From: Nitrobacter vulgaris
Lineage (GTDB): Bacteria > Pseudomonadota > Alphaproteobacteria > Rhizobiales > Xanthobacteraceae
NCBI RefSeq assembly: GCF_002028545.1
Contig: NZ_MWPQ01000041.1
Coordinates: 1 to 37,535 of the forward strand
Reading direction: 5' to 3'
DNA length: 37,535 bases
Shown here: positions 1 to 7,883 of the stretch, piece by piece
Layout of the letters: the number at the start of each line of letters is the position of its first letter
Position numbering within the stretch: position 1 is the first letter of the stretch
Translations under genes and position numbers: made by a program
Notes under the pieces: generated by a model
Told to the model about the DNA's origin: nothing
What the model saw: the letters and a program-made list of their open reading frames with translations, nothing else
The model's database searches: none

Positions 1-127
1 TCCACGATCAGCATCCCCGACCACCTGCTTCATGACAAAGCAGGCAGCGCAACAGCCAACCTGTAGGGGGTCAATTTTGGACGCCGATCCCCCGGCTTAC
101 GGGGTCAATTTTGCATGCCGAATGACA
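1..127. mobile_element. Right end of an IS21-like insertion element (partial)
   Basis: Two direct copies of a 21-base motif beginning GGGGTCAATTTTG and ending GCCGA lie at 67-87 and 101-121 (19 of 21 bases identical), followed by a terminal TGACA ending near 127. Repeated subterminal motifs with a TG...CA tip are typical of IS21-family ends. A reading frame enters from the left edge and stops at 64-66, but it is too short to identify. The family is inferred from the end structure because no transposase gene lies in the window. The UvrA-like reading frame on the other strand begins directly at 128, which places the insertion boundary. Confidence 0.5.
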
Positions 128-497
128 CGTCGGTGAACAGAATCCAGTCCCTATCCTTCTTGGGAAGCTAACGCCAAGGTCGGTCCACGTCGTAACCCAA
201 AGTCACCAAGATGTCCCTGAGGTTCTGGCCTTGCCAGGCACCTGGCCAGGCCGAATCGCCCTCTCCCGGATGGTCAGCATATCGTCTGGCACCAGCGAAC
301 GCTCGTCGACCGCATGCACGCGTCCGATTCCATGGCAATTCGAACAGGCGCCCTTTGTTGACCCGCTTTCCCAAGAGGGAGACAATCTCCAAAGGCGCCT
401 GGGCGCAGGCCCTCTTTGCGAGGATTCTCCTGCAGCAATCGGTGCAAAGGTGGCAACTGTGTACGCCACGCGTGCAACACTGTGGTGCTACCGTCAT
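128..497 (-). pseudogene. UvrA-like excinuclease remnant interrupted by the IS21-like end
   Basis: The minus strand, read in three frames, gives a coherent UvrA internal segment. It has a zinc-knuckle-like GACSNCHGIGRVH with LVPDDMLTIRERAI (about 255-360), then after a frameshift QNLRDILVTLGYDVD (about 185-235), then after an in-frame TAG (167-169) LPKKDRDWILFTD, ending at about 128. UvrA is the ATPase that recognises lesions in nucleotide excision repair. The segment matches the linker around the first zinc module of UvrA-type proteins. Both ends are missing: one abuts the IS21-like end, the other fades out near 500. At least one frameshift, one nonsense codon and two truncations make it non-functional. 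The family call rests on motif memory. The subclass (housekeeping UvrA or a UvrA paralogue) cannot be decided. Confidence 0.6.
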
Positions 498-548
498 TTT
501 CCGGAGGGTCGAAAAACGTCTGATTAGCGGGACTTTCCGCTATTTATT

Positions 549-566
549 GTTAATTGAAGAATTAAC
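549..566. repeat. Perfect 7-bp inverted repeat
   Basis: GTTAATT and AATTAAC are separated by GAAG. The AT-rich hairpin lies next to the GC-rich hairpin that follows. It may be part of a compound terminator or an operator; nothing else in the sequence decides this. Confidence 0.4.
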
Positions 567-585
567 GGCCCGCCACCACGGGCCG
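566..585 (-). terminator. Hairpin downstream of the YflT-like gene
   Basis: CGGCCCG and CGGGCCG form a perfect 7-bp stem around CCACCA, ten bases beyond the stop of the 595-1215 gene. On the minus strand it is followed by TTAATTCTT, which is moderately T-rich. It is a plausible intrinsic terminator for the two-gene unit 1546-595. Confidence 0.55.
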
Positions 586-594
586 CTAAATTTT

Positions 595-1215
595 CTAGCG
601 CAAACCGCCACCGTAGAGCTGTCGTTCTTTGCGCACCTCTTCCGCTCCATAAGGCTGACTTGAAGGGTCGAACGATCTCCATCCCGTTTTTTGCCAGGCG
701 GCGCGGCGTTCCTGCAGGTTAACTGCAGAATCATTCAATGATGCTTCCAGGCGGGCGCGGTCCTCCTCGTCGACCCTGGCTGACACGAGCGTCCCGCCGC
801 GACGGACGCCTTCTGCGTACGAATGAGCGTCCACTTCGGACACGCCGGCTTCGGTAAGAGCGCCGACGATGCCGCCAGTCGTTGCCCCGGCCGCTGCGCC
901 GACGGCGGTCGACGCCAACCAGCCAGCCGCAACAACTGGTCCCAACCCTGGGATCGCAAGCAAGCCGAGGCCCGCCAAGAGTCCCGCGGCAGCACCAACG
1001 CCGGCACCAATGCCGGCACCGGTGCCTGCGCCTTCTGCGCGATCATCAACGCCATCGCGGTCCCGATCAACCTTCTTATCGGTGTTAAACCAGCTGTCCG
1101 AGTTATTCGCCACAAGGCTGATGTCCGATTGGGGTACCCCGGCGGTTTGAAGCCGTTGAACGGCCGCCTGCGCCTGCGTGTGTGTATCGTAAAGACGAGA
1201 AATCGTTACTGTCAT
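595..1215 (-). CDS. General stress protein 17M-like (YflT domain) glycine-zipper protein
   Basis: 206 residues. Residues 1-40 (TVTISRLYDTHTQAQAAV...) resemble the YflT / general stress protein 17M N-terminal domain, which begins with a beta strand and a helix. Residues 62-130 are a long Gly/Ala-rich stretch with repeated GxxxG spacing (GAGTGAGIGAGVGAAAG), a glycine zipper likely to insert into or associate with membrane. The C-terminal 50 residues are charged. Start chosen at ATG 1215, with AAGGAAAC eight bases upstream. It lies 13 bases behind the small secreted protein gene 1229-1546 and probably shares its EcfG-like promoter at 1578-1602. The stress role is inferred from the family and the promoter; the biochemical function is unknown. 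Confidence 0.8.
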   Translation of the reverse strand: MTVTISRLYDTHTQAQAAVQRLQTAGVPQSDISLVANNSDSWFNTDKKVDRDRDGVDDRAEGAGTGAGIGAGVGAAAGLLAGLGLLAIPGLGPVVAAGWLASTAVGAAAGATTGGIVGALTEAGVSEVDAHSYAEGVRRGGTLVSARVDEEDRARLEASLNDSAVNLQERRAAWQKTGWRSFDPSSQPYGAEEVRKERQLYGGGLR

Positions 1216-1228
1216 CTATAGTGTTTCC

Positions 1229-1546
1229 TTACTGCGCAGAATGGACGTTGCCCTGAAAATCAACGCTTACGGCAGTGGCGGTGCCGCCTTTGTTGGCCTT
1301 TCCACGCCAAACACCAGCGTTGTCCTTTTTCAAATCAGTGATGTTTGCGTAGCCGGCTTCCTGGAGTTTCGACTTAGCCTGTCCTTTCGTGAAACTATTG
1401 CGACCGGCCACCGGAGCATTCGCGTTGTTGTGGCCGGAACTGTTGATTGCGTTGTTGTTAGGTCCCGACTGCGCGGGCGGATTTTGCGCCGATGCAACGG
1501 TGATCGCCGACAGACTGAAGCAGGCGGCAAGGAGTAAGCGTCTCAT
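1229..1546 (-). CDS. Small secreted PepSY-like protein
   Basis: 105 residues. ATG at 1546 is preceded by GGAGG five bases upstream; the longer frame to 1729 has no ribosome site and crosses the promoter. Residues 1-21 (MRRLLLAACFSLSAITVASA) are a clear Sec signal peptide with an AxA-type cleavage site. A low-complexity Asn/Ala/Gly linker follows. Residues 52-105 (FTKGQAKSKLQEAGYANITDL, then VWRGKANKGG) have the alternating helix-strand pattern seen in PepSY-like periplasmic domains. It is the first gene of a likely two-gene stress unit with 595-1215. The exact role is unknown; export to the periplasm is well supported by the signal sequence. Confidence 0.75.
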   Translation of the reverse strand: MRRLLLAACFSLSAITVASAQNPPAQSGPNNNAINSSGHNNANAPVAGRNSFTKGQAKSKLQEAGYANITDLKKDNAGVWRGKANKGGTATAVSVDFQGNVHSAQ

Positions 1547-1577
1547 AATTCCTCCAGTGTTATATAGAGACGCTCCT

Positions 1578-1602
1578 AACCCCTCGCGTGAGCTCAAGTT
1601 CC
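1578..1602 (-). promoter_or_regulatory. EcfG-type promoter, GGAAC-N16-GGTT
   Basis: On the minus strand GGAAC (1602-1598) is followed after exactly 16 bases by GGTT (1581-1578), 31 bases before ATG 1546. The sigma-EcfG consensus in Rhizobiales is GGAAC-N16/17-CGTT, so one base of the -10 differs. Confidence 0.55.
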
Positions 1603-1670
1603 TATGCGATCCCAGAAAGCAAAAGCACACCGCGTCGCCGCTAAGAAGACGGTTTGTCTTGGGAGGAGAT

Positions 1671-1695
1671 GGAACTGGCACTGGAAATAAACGTT
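1671..1695 (+). promoter_or_regulatory. EcfG-type promoter, GGAAC-N16-CGTT (perfect)
   Basis: GGAAC (1671-1675), 16 bases, CGTT (1692-1695), 35 bases before the ATG of the YidB-like gene. It matches the sigma-EcfG consensus exactly and is divergent from the promoter at 1578-1602. Confidence 0.7.
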
Positions 1696-1730
1696 GCAGC
1701 GGGAGTTCTTGACACACGGGAGTCAACAAT

Positions 1731-2185
1731 ATGTCGCGCGGGATGCCATCGATGACAGCGTTGCTAGGCCTGCTCGCGTTGGCGGGCTACCAAAACAGGG
1801 ACAAGCTTGCGGAGCTGTTAAATGGCGCAGGCGGAAACAAAACTCAGCCTGAGGTCGGAAAACAACAGGATCAACCCCTCGGCAACCTGCTCGGTCACCT
1901 AAGCGGAGTGTTGGCTGGTGGCGGCGTGGGTAGTCTCCTTAGCGGGGGGCTCAGCGAATTGCTCGAGCGGTTTAAGGAGAATGGGCAGGGAGATGCTGCC
2001 AATTCCTGGGTGGGCAAAGGGAGGAGCTTCCCGCGCCGCGTCTGAAGCAGGCTATCGGTGCGGATATCTTGGCCGCATTGGAACAGCAAACAGGTCTATC
2101 GCAGGAAGAACTGTTAGCTAGACTTTCGCGAGAGCTTCCTTCTGCCGTTGATAAATACACGCCGGACGGGCGTATTCCGAACTAA
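1731..2185 (+). pseudogene. YidB-like (DUF937) protein gene with a 1-base deletion
   Basis: The first frame (1731 to about 2020) encodes MSRGMPSMTALLGLLALAGY, a Gly-rich LSGVLAGGGVGSLLSGGLSELLERF segment and SWVGKGRSF, then stops at 2045. From about 2022 the next frame continues the family pattern ([20 protein letters not shown], then [29 protein letters not shown]) to a TAA at 2183-2185. Restoring one base near 2020-2028 gives a 151-residue protein of normal YidB length. The truncated product would lose the C-terminal helical half. It is followed 32 bases later by the GlsB-like gene and preceded by a perfect EcfG-type promoter, so the pair is a stress operon whose first gene is broken unless the lesion is a sequence error. 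YidB function is not established; it recurs in stress regulons. Confidence 0.75.
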
Positions 2186-2217
2186 TCAAAATTGAAAGAA
2201 CAGAAGAGGGGTTCGAT

Positions 2218-2478
2218 ATGGGTATCATCTGGACGATTCTTATTGGGTTTGTAGCTGGGGTAATCGCGAAGTTCATCATGCCGGGCGACAATGAACCGGC
2301 CGGCTTCATCCTTACGGCCTTGCTCGGTATCGTTGGAGCGTTTGTGGCAACTTATCTCGGTCAAGGATTGGGTTGGTATCGACCTGGAGAGGGTGCAGGC
2401 TTGATCGGCGCGATCGTGGGCGCCGTTATCGTACTGTTCGTTTACAGCTTCCTGGCTGGCCGTCGCCGCTCGGTGTAG
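2218..2478 (+). CDS. GlsB/YeaQ/YmgE family stress-response membrane protein
   Basis: 86 residues, the usual family size. Three hydrophobic segments (about 2-18, 28-46 and 60-80) carry the family signatures: GVIAKFIMPGDNEPAGF at about 15-31, then LLGIVGAFVATYLGQ and GLIGAIVGAVIVLFVYSFL. ATG 2218 follows AAGAGGGG at good spacing. These are small transglycosylase-associated inner-membrane proteins of unknown mechanism that are induced in stress. It is probably co-transcribed with the YidB-like gene from the EcfG-type promoter at 1671; no separate promoter is visible. The call is secure; the function is not. Confidence 0.9.
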   Translation: MGIIWTILIGFVAGVIAKFIMPGDNEPAGFILTALLGIVGAFVATYLGQGLGWYRPGEGAGLIGAIVGAVIVLFVYSFLAGRRRSV

Positions 2479-2733
2479 AGGCGCAACGTTGTATGTCTGG
2501 CGTCTCCCTAGCCTTAGACCAGCCCCTCATTGCGGAGGCCGCGAGACTATCTCCCTGGAGACAGTTACAAATCCGATCGGCCCGGTTGGGCGCGCCCTGG
2601 ATGGCGGTCGCCGCGGATGAACTGCCCACCCCTGTTATGATCTCATATCGAGTTCGCCATCGTGTGCCTCGGGCGACTTGATCGGAACGCCGTTGCACCG
2701 GCGGGAGGGTAAAGGGTCACCGCTTGCGTCATT

Positions 2734-2758
2734 GGAACCCTTTACGCTCTCGCCGGTT
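2734..2758 (+). promoter_or_regulatory. EcfG-type promoter, GGAAC-N16-GGTT
   Basis: GGAAC (2734-2738), 16 bases, GGTT (2755-2758), ending 25 bases before ATG 2784 of the dehydrogenase. One base of the -10 differs from the CGTT consensus. Confidence 0.5.
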
Positions 2759-2783
2759 GGCGCGAGTATTTGGGAGGGAAATC

Positions 2784-3959
2784 ATGCGAGCACTGTGTTG
2801 GCACGGGAAGGGCGACGTCCGCGTCGACACTGTTCCAGATCCGAAAATTCAGCATCCGCGCGATGCGGTCATCAAGATTACGGCCTGCGCGATTTGCGGT
2901 TCTGATCTCCATCTCCTGGACGGTTACCAGCCCACGATGGAGAGTGGCGACATCCTCGGTCATGAGAACATGGGCGAGGTCATCGAGCTCGGCTCCGAAG
3001 TAACTAATCTCAAGATCGGTGACCGGATTGTGGTGCCTTTCACCATTAGCTGCGGTCAATGCTGGTTCTGCCAAAAGGGTCTATTTTCGTGCTGCGATCG
3101 AACGAACCCCAATGCGGAGATTGCGGCTAAGGCAATGGGACACTCGCCCGCAGGGCTGTTCGGATTTAGCCATATGCTAGGCGGCTATGCCGGTGGCCAG
3201 GCCGAGTATCTCCGCGTGCCGATGGCCGACGTTGGGCCGATTAAAATTCCCGACAACGTCAGTGACGAGCAAGCGTTGTTTCTTTCGGACATTTTTCCGA
3301 CCGGCTACATGGCCGCCGTCAACGCCCAGATCGAAACGGGAGACACCGTGGCGATCTGGGGCTGCGGACCCGTTGGTCAATTTGCCATCCGCTCGGCGCT
3401 CTTACTCGGCGCGGGCCGCGTAATCGCGATCGATGAGATACCTGAGCGGCTGGTGATGGCGGAAGCCGGCGGCGCCGAGACCATCGATTTTTCTAAGACT
3501 GACGTTTACGACGAATTGATGAAACGGACCGACAAACGTGGTCCGGATAGCTGCATTGACGCGGTCGGCTGCGAGGCATCCGGCCACGGGGCTGCCGACG
3601 CCGTCATGGACCGGGTGAAAGCCGCGGCGTTTCTGGCCACCGACCGGGTCCATGTGCTGCGCCAGGCCATCATGTGCTGCCGCAAGGGAGGCACGGTTTC
3701 GATACCCGGCGTCTATGTGGGCATGGGCGATAAGATCCCCATCGGCGCGGCAATGAACAAGAGCCTCACCATCAAGACCGGCCAGACCCATGTGCAGGCT
3801 TATACCCGATCCCTTCTTAAGATGATCGAAGAGAGCAAGATTGATCCGAGTTTCGTCGTCACGCATCCAGCTAGCCTTGAGGACGCGCCGGCGATGTATA
3901 GGAAATTTCGCGACAAGGAGGACGGCGTGATCAAGGTCGTGCTTCGGCCCGGGCGATGA
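2784..3959 (+). CDS. Zinc-dependent alcohol dehydrogenase, formaldehyde-dehydrogenase-like
   Basis: 391 residues of the MDR zinc alcohol dehydrogenase family. Catalytic zinc site: Cys38 in CAICGSDLH and GHE at 59-61. Structural zinc site: Cys90, Cys93, Cys96 and a Cys at 103/104 in [15 protein letters not shown]. The Rossmann motif GCGPVG is at 193-198, followed by a [15 protein letters not shown] dinucleotide region. The insert [20 protein letters not shown] and the long C-terminal part resemble glutathione-independent formaldehyde dehydrogenases and related enzymes that oxidise alcohols or aldehydes with NAD(P)+. ATG 2784 is chosen because GGGAGGG lies just upstream; the frame is open to 2724 without a comparable site. 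It has its own EcfG-like promoter, so a detoxification role in stress is inferred. The true substrate cannot be read from the sequence. Confidence 0.9.
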   Translation: MRALCWHGKGDVRVDTVPDPKIQHPRDAVIKITACAICGSDLHLLDGYQPTMESGDILGHENMGEVIELGSEVTNLKIGDRIVVPFTISCGQCWFCQKGLFSCCDRTNPNAEIAAKAMGHSPAGLFGFSHMLGGYAGGQAEYLRVPMADVGPIKIPDNVSDEQALFLSDIFPTGYMAAVNAQIETGDTVAIWGCGPVGQFAIRSALLLGAGRVIAIDEIPERLVMAEAGGAETIDFSKTDVYDELMKRTDKRGPDSCIDAVGCEASGHGAADAVMDRVKAAAFLATDRVHVLRQAIMCCRKGGTVSIPGVYVGMGDKIPIGAAMNKSLTIKTGQTHVQAYTRSLLKMIEESKIDPSFVVTHPASLEDAPAMYRKFRDKEDGVIKVVLRPGR

Positions 3960-4380
3960 TGAGCACGCGCGCGACGGTGTCGGTCAGCCACGACTGAGTG
4001 CGAAGGTCCGAGTCGAAACTGCCGGGGCCGATACCGAAGAAACCAACAAGGATTGAAATCATTCAAGAGGCGACGAGCGCCTTTTAGTGAAGATGTATGC
4101 CGACGGCAGCCAGGAGCGAGTGGGCATCGTGAAGCTCCCAAGGAACCGCCACGCTTTCGATATCGTAAAGTGGCTTAGACAAGAGCATAAAAAAGATTTT
4201 TAATTTCACGTCAGCCAGCCAAATGTTCCGGGAGTCCGCGGGCGCTTCGCGCGGCCAAGCGCAATCACCGATACCCACGAAACATTGCACGATTTTGCTG
4301 AACAGCTTCAACGTCTATCGATGATGGTTCCGCTGGTTATCTTGAAGGAGCGCACGTCTTGACGCCTTGAACTGACAAGC
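3960..4380. other. Region with no assured gene
   Basis: About 420 bases follow the dehydrogenase. No terminator hairpin or recognised gene is seen. The only coding-like stretch is the small plus-strand frame 4093-4203, listed separately. The right part runs into a decayed antiporter gene, so some of this may be older debris of that gene. Confidence 0.4.
4093..4203 (+). CDS. Candidate 36-residue basic protein
   Basis: ATG 4093 to TAA 4203 encodes a protein-like sequence: MYADGSQERVGIVKLPRNRH, then an amphipathic AFDIVKWLRQEHKKDF tail. A GTG two codons upstream is an alternative start. No good ribosome site is present. It may equally be the C-terminus of a lost gene. Not recognised. Confidence 0.25.
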   Translation: MYADGSQERVGIVKLPRNRHAFDIVKWLRQEHKKDF

Positions 4381-4677
4381 GGTGCTATTTGCGATTCTAA
4401 TATTCTGTCGTTCGGCCGCTGTCAGCATGCTCAGCGTTGCGGCCACGCCACGTCGTTGGGCTAACAACTGGCAATTGGTTTTTTCGGTATCCGCGGAGTT
4501 GGTACTATCGATTATTTGGCGTATGCGCTCGGAAAATGCCGGTTCGAGCAGGCCGACCTGTTTTGGAGCACGAGTGCGCTCGTCATTCTAGTATCCATCA
4601 TTCTGCAGAGAATTATTGTGACGCCGGCGATAAGATTCATCGAACGCCGTCGCAGCGCAGACGAAAAGGCCACTTAA
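4381..4677 (+). pseudogene. C-terminal remnant of an NhaP-type Na+/H+ antiporter
   Basis: From 4477 the frame reads GFFGIRGVGTIDYLAYALGK, then FWSTSALVILVSIILQRIIVTPAIRFIERRR, ending at TAA 4675-4677. The (F/W)FGIRGxGxxxYLAYA pattern and the next membrane helix are characteristic of the last two transmembrane segments of CPA1 (NhaP-like) cation/proton antiporters. Just upstream, in another frame, a hydrophobic VLFAILIF stretch followed by PRRWA (4382-4460) looks like the preceding helix, so a frameshift falls near 4460-4475; a TAA at 4462-4464 blocks the downstream frame. The first 300 or so residues are absent. This is a dead gene, not a small protein. Confidence 0.65.
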
Positions 4678-5108
4678 GAGCGCATCCGGTGGGCACGGAT
4701 GAAAAATTGTTCCGCTTAGGACGAGGGGGGCGGGCTACCGCGGACGATGAATATATGCCACGCGTAATGCCACTTCCGCGTCAGCGTTCAGATCTTCGAG
4801 CGCAGCTTCAAAGCTGCGATTGCACTTTGAATGGCCGCGATTTGCGCCATCTACTGTCCCGCTATCGCGCCCTGCTGTCCCATCAGCGCGACAATCAAAT
4901 CGCAACGCAGCTCCTTAAGTTGAATAAGGGGCACTCCGTGATCTTTTAGCCAGGACGTAGCTAAAAAGCGCAGCGGCGAATCAGATTCACTCGTCTGATA
5001 ATTTCGTCAGGGATGGTGTGTGGATAAGAAAAGGTTCTGGGACCAAAAGGTTTACGAGCGAAACCATGTTGAATCTCACGCGTTGAGTGAAGGAACAGGG
5101 AGGTTGCG
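4678..5108. other. Region with no recognised gene
   Basis: A plus-strand frame stays open to about 4949 (tail MPRVMPLPRQRSDLRAQL and so on), but its composition is unremarkable and it has no start signal. No promoter of the EcfG type and no hairpin was found before the coiled-coil gene at 5109. Confidence 0.35.
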
Positions 5109-5663
5109 ATGGTTTCGGCACCAGGAATATTTTTTGCGGGGATCGGCACTGCGGCCCTGCTCATTGGAGCGGGATTTGGAGGCGGGGTGCTGCTGGGAAA
5201 GGCGGCTGTCAATGCTCGGCCAGCGCGAACTGCCGAAGCGCAAGGTAGCCTTCCTGCGGCTAGGGTGGTTCTACCTGCCATGGCGGATGTCACACCGTCC
5301 AGCGACAGGCCGGCTGAAAACATCGTTAAATCGCCGCCTCCGCTACAAGTGGAGTCTATACCCGCCGTTGCGCCCGTACAGGTAAATGATTTTCGCGAGC
5401 AGGACAGAGAAAGCGAAAAGCAGGCCGCGCGGAAGGCCGAAAAGGAGCAAAAGCAGGTTGCTAAGAAGGCTGCCGAACGCGAACGCCACAAGCGGTATGC
5501 AGCGCAGAAGGCCAGGCAGGAGGCCGCCCGCAGGCAGCAACAACAAGAGCAAGAATTGCGGCAACAGCAGCAAGAAGGGATGGGGCGCTCACAACCTTCA
5601 AGCTTAATGGCGTTTGACAGGACCCAAGGGCCGGCTGAGCAGATTAACTTCTTCGGGAGGTAA
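5109..5663 (+). CDS. Membrane-anchored coiled-coil protein of unknown function
   Basis: 184 residues. ATG 5109 follows AGGGAGG at six bases. Residues 5-32 are a Gly-rich hydrophobic anchor (IFFAGIGTAALLIGAG, then GGGVLLG). Residues 35-95 are a Pro/Ala-rich linker. Residues 97-160 are a highly charged helix rich in Glu, Lys, Arg and Gln with A-(A/E)-K and poly-Gln runs (RKAEKEQKQVAKKAAERERH, then RRQQQQEQELRQQQQ), almost certainly a coiled coil. The layout resembles TolA-like or FtsN-like tethered proteins but no domain is recognisable. An alternative frame on the other strand (4961-5707) is rejected because its Cys/Leu-rich content is the antisense of this helix. Its neighbours, both debris, give no functional clue. 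Confidence 0.65.
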   Translation: MVSAPGIFFAGIGTAALLIGAGFGGGVLLGKAAVNARPARTAEAQGSLPAARVVLPAMADVTPSSDRPAENIVKSPPPLQVESIPAVAPVQVNDFREQDRESEKQAARKAEKEQKQVAKKAAERERHKRYAAQKARQEAARRQQQQEQELRQQQQEGMGRSQPSSLMAFDRTQGPAEQINFFGR

Positions 5664-5962
5664 CCACGACTCATACCGAACTTAGGAAGCGGGGTGTCTG
5701 CGTCCAAAATCCTGCGGCGCCAATGTGACTCTTGAGCACTTCAAAAGCTTTAAAATGCCACTCTGCTTCCTGCTTAAGCCGTGACTGTATTCAGTCGAGC
5801 CAACCGGTCATGCTCCGGGTGGGTTAGTTTATATGAACCCCTCCAAGAGGTGGGACAGCACCGTTTCTTTAAACGAATGACGTTGTACTTGCCGTTCAAA
5901 AACCAATCGACTCGGTATTGATGATCGCAATTACAAAGGTGGGATTCCTCAAGCGCTTCACC
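5664..5962. other. Intergenic region between the coiled-coil gene and the IS3 remnant
   Basis: No gene recognised. A short perfect inverted repeat (GACTG TATT CAGTC) lies near 5782-5796. Nothing else is evident. Confidence 0.35.
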
Positions 5963-6066
5963 TCACCGCTTCAGCGCCGACTGAAGCTTGGCTGCTTCTT
6001 CGGCAAGTCCGGGCAACACCTCGACAAAATATATGCGGGATAGTCGGCCCACTCTGGGTAGCGTTC
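5963..6066 (-). pseudogene. C-terminal gene fragment cut by the IS3 boundary
   Basis: On the minus strand a coding-like tail reads GRLSRIYFVEVLPGLAEEAA, then KLQSALKR, and stops at 5963-5965. Read upstream, the frame continues straight into the left end of the IS3 remnant at about 6067, where its character changes. This suggests that a gene on this strand was truncated by the insertion. The protein is not recognised; the amphipathic helix at its end is all that can be described. Confidence 0.35.
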
Positions 6067-6490
6067 TGAACCGCCCCGGGTTTGCCGGAGGCTCCAACTC
6101 TTGAGAGGATGGAGCCACCATGAGTAAGACGACCAACAAGTTTCCGCCTGAGGTCCGCAACCGCGCTGTCCGACTGGTCCTTGATCACGAGCACGAGCAT
6201 CAGTCGCGATGGGCTGCAATTACCTCGGTTGCCGCGAAGATCGGCTGCACAGGCCAGACATTGAACGACTGGGTGAAGAAGTCGGAGGTCGACACCGGCA
6301 AGCGTCCTCGCGCATCGACGGACATGACCGCCAAGATGAAGTCTTTGGAGCGCGAGAACCGTGAACTCCGACAAGCCAATGAGATCCTGCGCAAGGCATC
6401 CGCGTATTTTGCCCAGGCGGAGCTCGACCGCCGGTCAAAGACATGATCGTGTTTATTGACGATCATCGCGAGGTCTATGGGGTTGAGCCG
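6067..6490 (+). mobile_element. IS3-family element, 5' part only
   Basis: A putative left end starts with TGAACCGCCCCGGG at 6067, followed by an untranslated leader, complete orfA (6120-6446) and the first 15 or so codons of orfB (6443 to about 6490). The element breaks off inside orfB, where ligase-coding sequence begins. No right inverted repeat is present. It is therefore a deletion remnant, unable to move by itself. Confidence 0.7.
6120..6446 (+). CDS. IS3-family transposase OrfA
   Basis: 108 residues. The N-terminal helix-turn-helix of the transposase_8 / OrfA type ([18 protein letters not shown], then [19 protein letters not shown]) is followed by a leucine-zipper coiled coil ([21 protein letters not shown], about 71-91), as in IS3-family OrfA proteins. 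It binds the element ends and is normally fused to OrfB by -1 frameshifting. Its stop overlaps the orfB ATG by four bases (ATGA at 6443-6446), the usual arrangement. The catalytic partner OrfB is almost entirely lost, so the protein can at most bind DNA. Start at ATG 6120, preceded by GATGGAGCC. Confidence 0.85.
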   Translation: MSKTTNKFPPEVRNRAVRLVLDHEHEHQSRWAAITSVAAKIGCTGQTLNDWVKKSEVDTGKRPRASTDMTAKMKSLERENRELRQANEILRKASAYFAQAELDRRSKT

Positions 6491-7291
6491 ATCTACAGCC
6501 GCAACGGCAAGAGCGTCAGCCATAGCTATATCGACGTCGCCAAAGCGCTGGAATGCGTGAAAGGCGACGCGGTCATCGACGGCGAGCTTGTGGCTCTCGA
6601 CGAACAAGGCGTCTCGCACTTTCAGCTGCTGCAAAACGCTCTGCGTCATCAGGCGAAGCTGCGTTATTGCGCATTCGATCTCATGTTTCAGGATGGGGAC
6701 GACCTGCGAAGATTGCCGCTTACGGAGAGAAAGAAGCGTCTCAAATCCATCCTGCCGAAAGACAAGCTGATCGCCTTCAGCCGCCACCGACTGACATTCG
6801 GCACGAAGTTCTTTGAAGAAGCCGAGCGCAAAGGCCTTGAAGGGATCATGGCGAAACGCGCCGACAGCACGTACCAGTCCGGCGCGCGCACGGACAATTG
6901 GCTGAAAATCAAGACCTCAAAGCGACAGGAGGTCGTCATCGTCGGCTTCACGGCTCCCAGAAGAACGCGGCCGTACTTCGGCGCGCTGACGCTCGCGCTG
7001 CGTGAAGGCAAGGAGTGGCATTACATTGGGCATGTCGGTACCGGGTTTAGCCACGAGACCCTCAAGGAAGTGCACGAGAAACTTATCAAGCTGAAAGCTG
7101 AAAAGTCGCCCTTCGCTAAAAAAGTAAAAGACGAATCCGTGACGACGTGGGTGAAGCCGCAGCTGGTGGCAGAGGTCAAGTTCACAGAATGGACTAGCTC
7201 CGGCGAGATGCGCCATCCCGTCTATCTCGGTCTGCGCGCCGATAAGCAGGCCACGGACGTTGAGCGCGAACGCGCGCGGCCACACGGCTGA
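6443..7291 (+). pseudogene. ligD: Chimeric frame: IS3 OrfB start fused to a beheaded LigD ligase domain
   Basis: The first 15 or so codons ([17 protein letters not shown]) are the N-terminus of IS3 OrfB. From about 6490 the frame continues, in phase, as an ATP-dependent DNA ligase domain of the LigD (non-homologous end joining) type: YSRNGKSVS, DGELVALDEQG (motif III), FDLMFQDGDDLRRL (IIIa), EGIMAKRADSTYQSG (motif IV), NWLKIK (motif V), and an OB-fold ending in GEMRHPVYLGLRADK. Motif I (KxDGxR), which carries the lysine that is adenylated, lies upstream of the junction in intact ligases and is absent. The nuclease and polymerase domains of full LigD are also absent. The 282-residue product could be made from the orfB start but should not ligate. 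It converges with the DUF421 gene, two bases away. Confidence 0.8.
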
Positions 7292-7293
7292 GC

Positions 7294-7785
7294 TCATTTT
7301 CGCTTCAGGACGCTGAGCCGCCCGTCGCCCTCAAGTGTCGCGAGCCTGACGTCAGCGTAATCTTCAACCTGATGTTCCCGAAGCTGCGCTTTAAGCTCAT
7401 CCTCCGTGATCATTTCCTTTCGTAAATTCTGCGAAATAAGGCGTCCGTCACGAACCAGAGTGAGGCTTGGGGGAGAAATGTATGGCCGCGTCCAGGGAAA
7501 GCGCCAGGATATCCAGTCCAGCAGATATTCCCAGGCTACAATCGTGAGAACCAGTGTGAGGCCTTCAGTGATGGAGCCATAATCTTTTCCGAGGCCGTTC
7601 TGCGCGGCATCGGCAATCAGGACGATGACTAGCAGGTCCGCGGGTCCAAAATGCCCTGCCTGACGCCGTGCCATGACGCGCAGGATGACAAACAGCCCAA
7701 GATACATGAGGCTGCCGCGCACAATAATTTCCGCAAGGCCTATCGCCGGTACGAAGACGGAATTCCAGTCGATCGACAAATGCAT
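7294..7785 (-). CDS. DUF421 / YetF-family membrane protein
   Basis: 163 residues. Three hydrophobic segments lie in the first 90 residues (about 10-38, 48-65 and 75-92), with GLAEIIVRGSLMYLGLFVIL and RRQAGHFGPADLLVIVLIAD typical of the YetF N-terminal part. They are followed by the soluble DUF421 domain: TLVRDGRLISQNLRKEMITE, DELKAQLREHQ, then DVRLATLEGDGRLSVLKRK. Length is normal for the short rhizobial members. The function is unknown; B. subtilis relatives occur in spore and stress contexts. Start at ATG 7785 with GGAGGGC upstream. An EcfG-type motif lies about 100 bases upstream (7884-7909). Confidence 0.85.
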   Translation of the reverse strand: MHLSIDWNSVFVPAIGLAEIIVRGSLMYLGLFVILRVMARRQAGHFGPADLLVIVLIADAAQNGLGKDYGSITEGLTLVLTIVAWEYLLDWISWRFPWTRPYISPPSLTLVRDGRLISQNLRKEMITEDELKAQLREHQVEDYADVRLATLEGDGRLSVLKRK

Positions 7786-7883
7786 AGAAAGCCCTCCGGG
7801 AATATCGTTAGCGGCTTGAACTCTTCGGGCGGCTAACTCAGTGCGGAAGTTTGGCCCGCTCGGTCAGAACTTCCAAAGGTCGC

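Noticed and set aside
211-663. 150-codon plus-strand frame
   Set aside because: Overlaps the UvrA-like remnant on the other strand and has no protein-like features.
4961-5707. 248-codon minus-strand frame rich in Cys and Leu
   Set aside because: It is the reverse of the Glu/Lys/Gln coiled coil of 5109-5663, which has a ribosome site and an ordered architecture.
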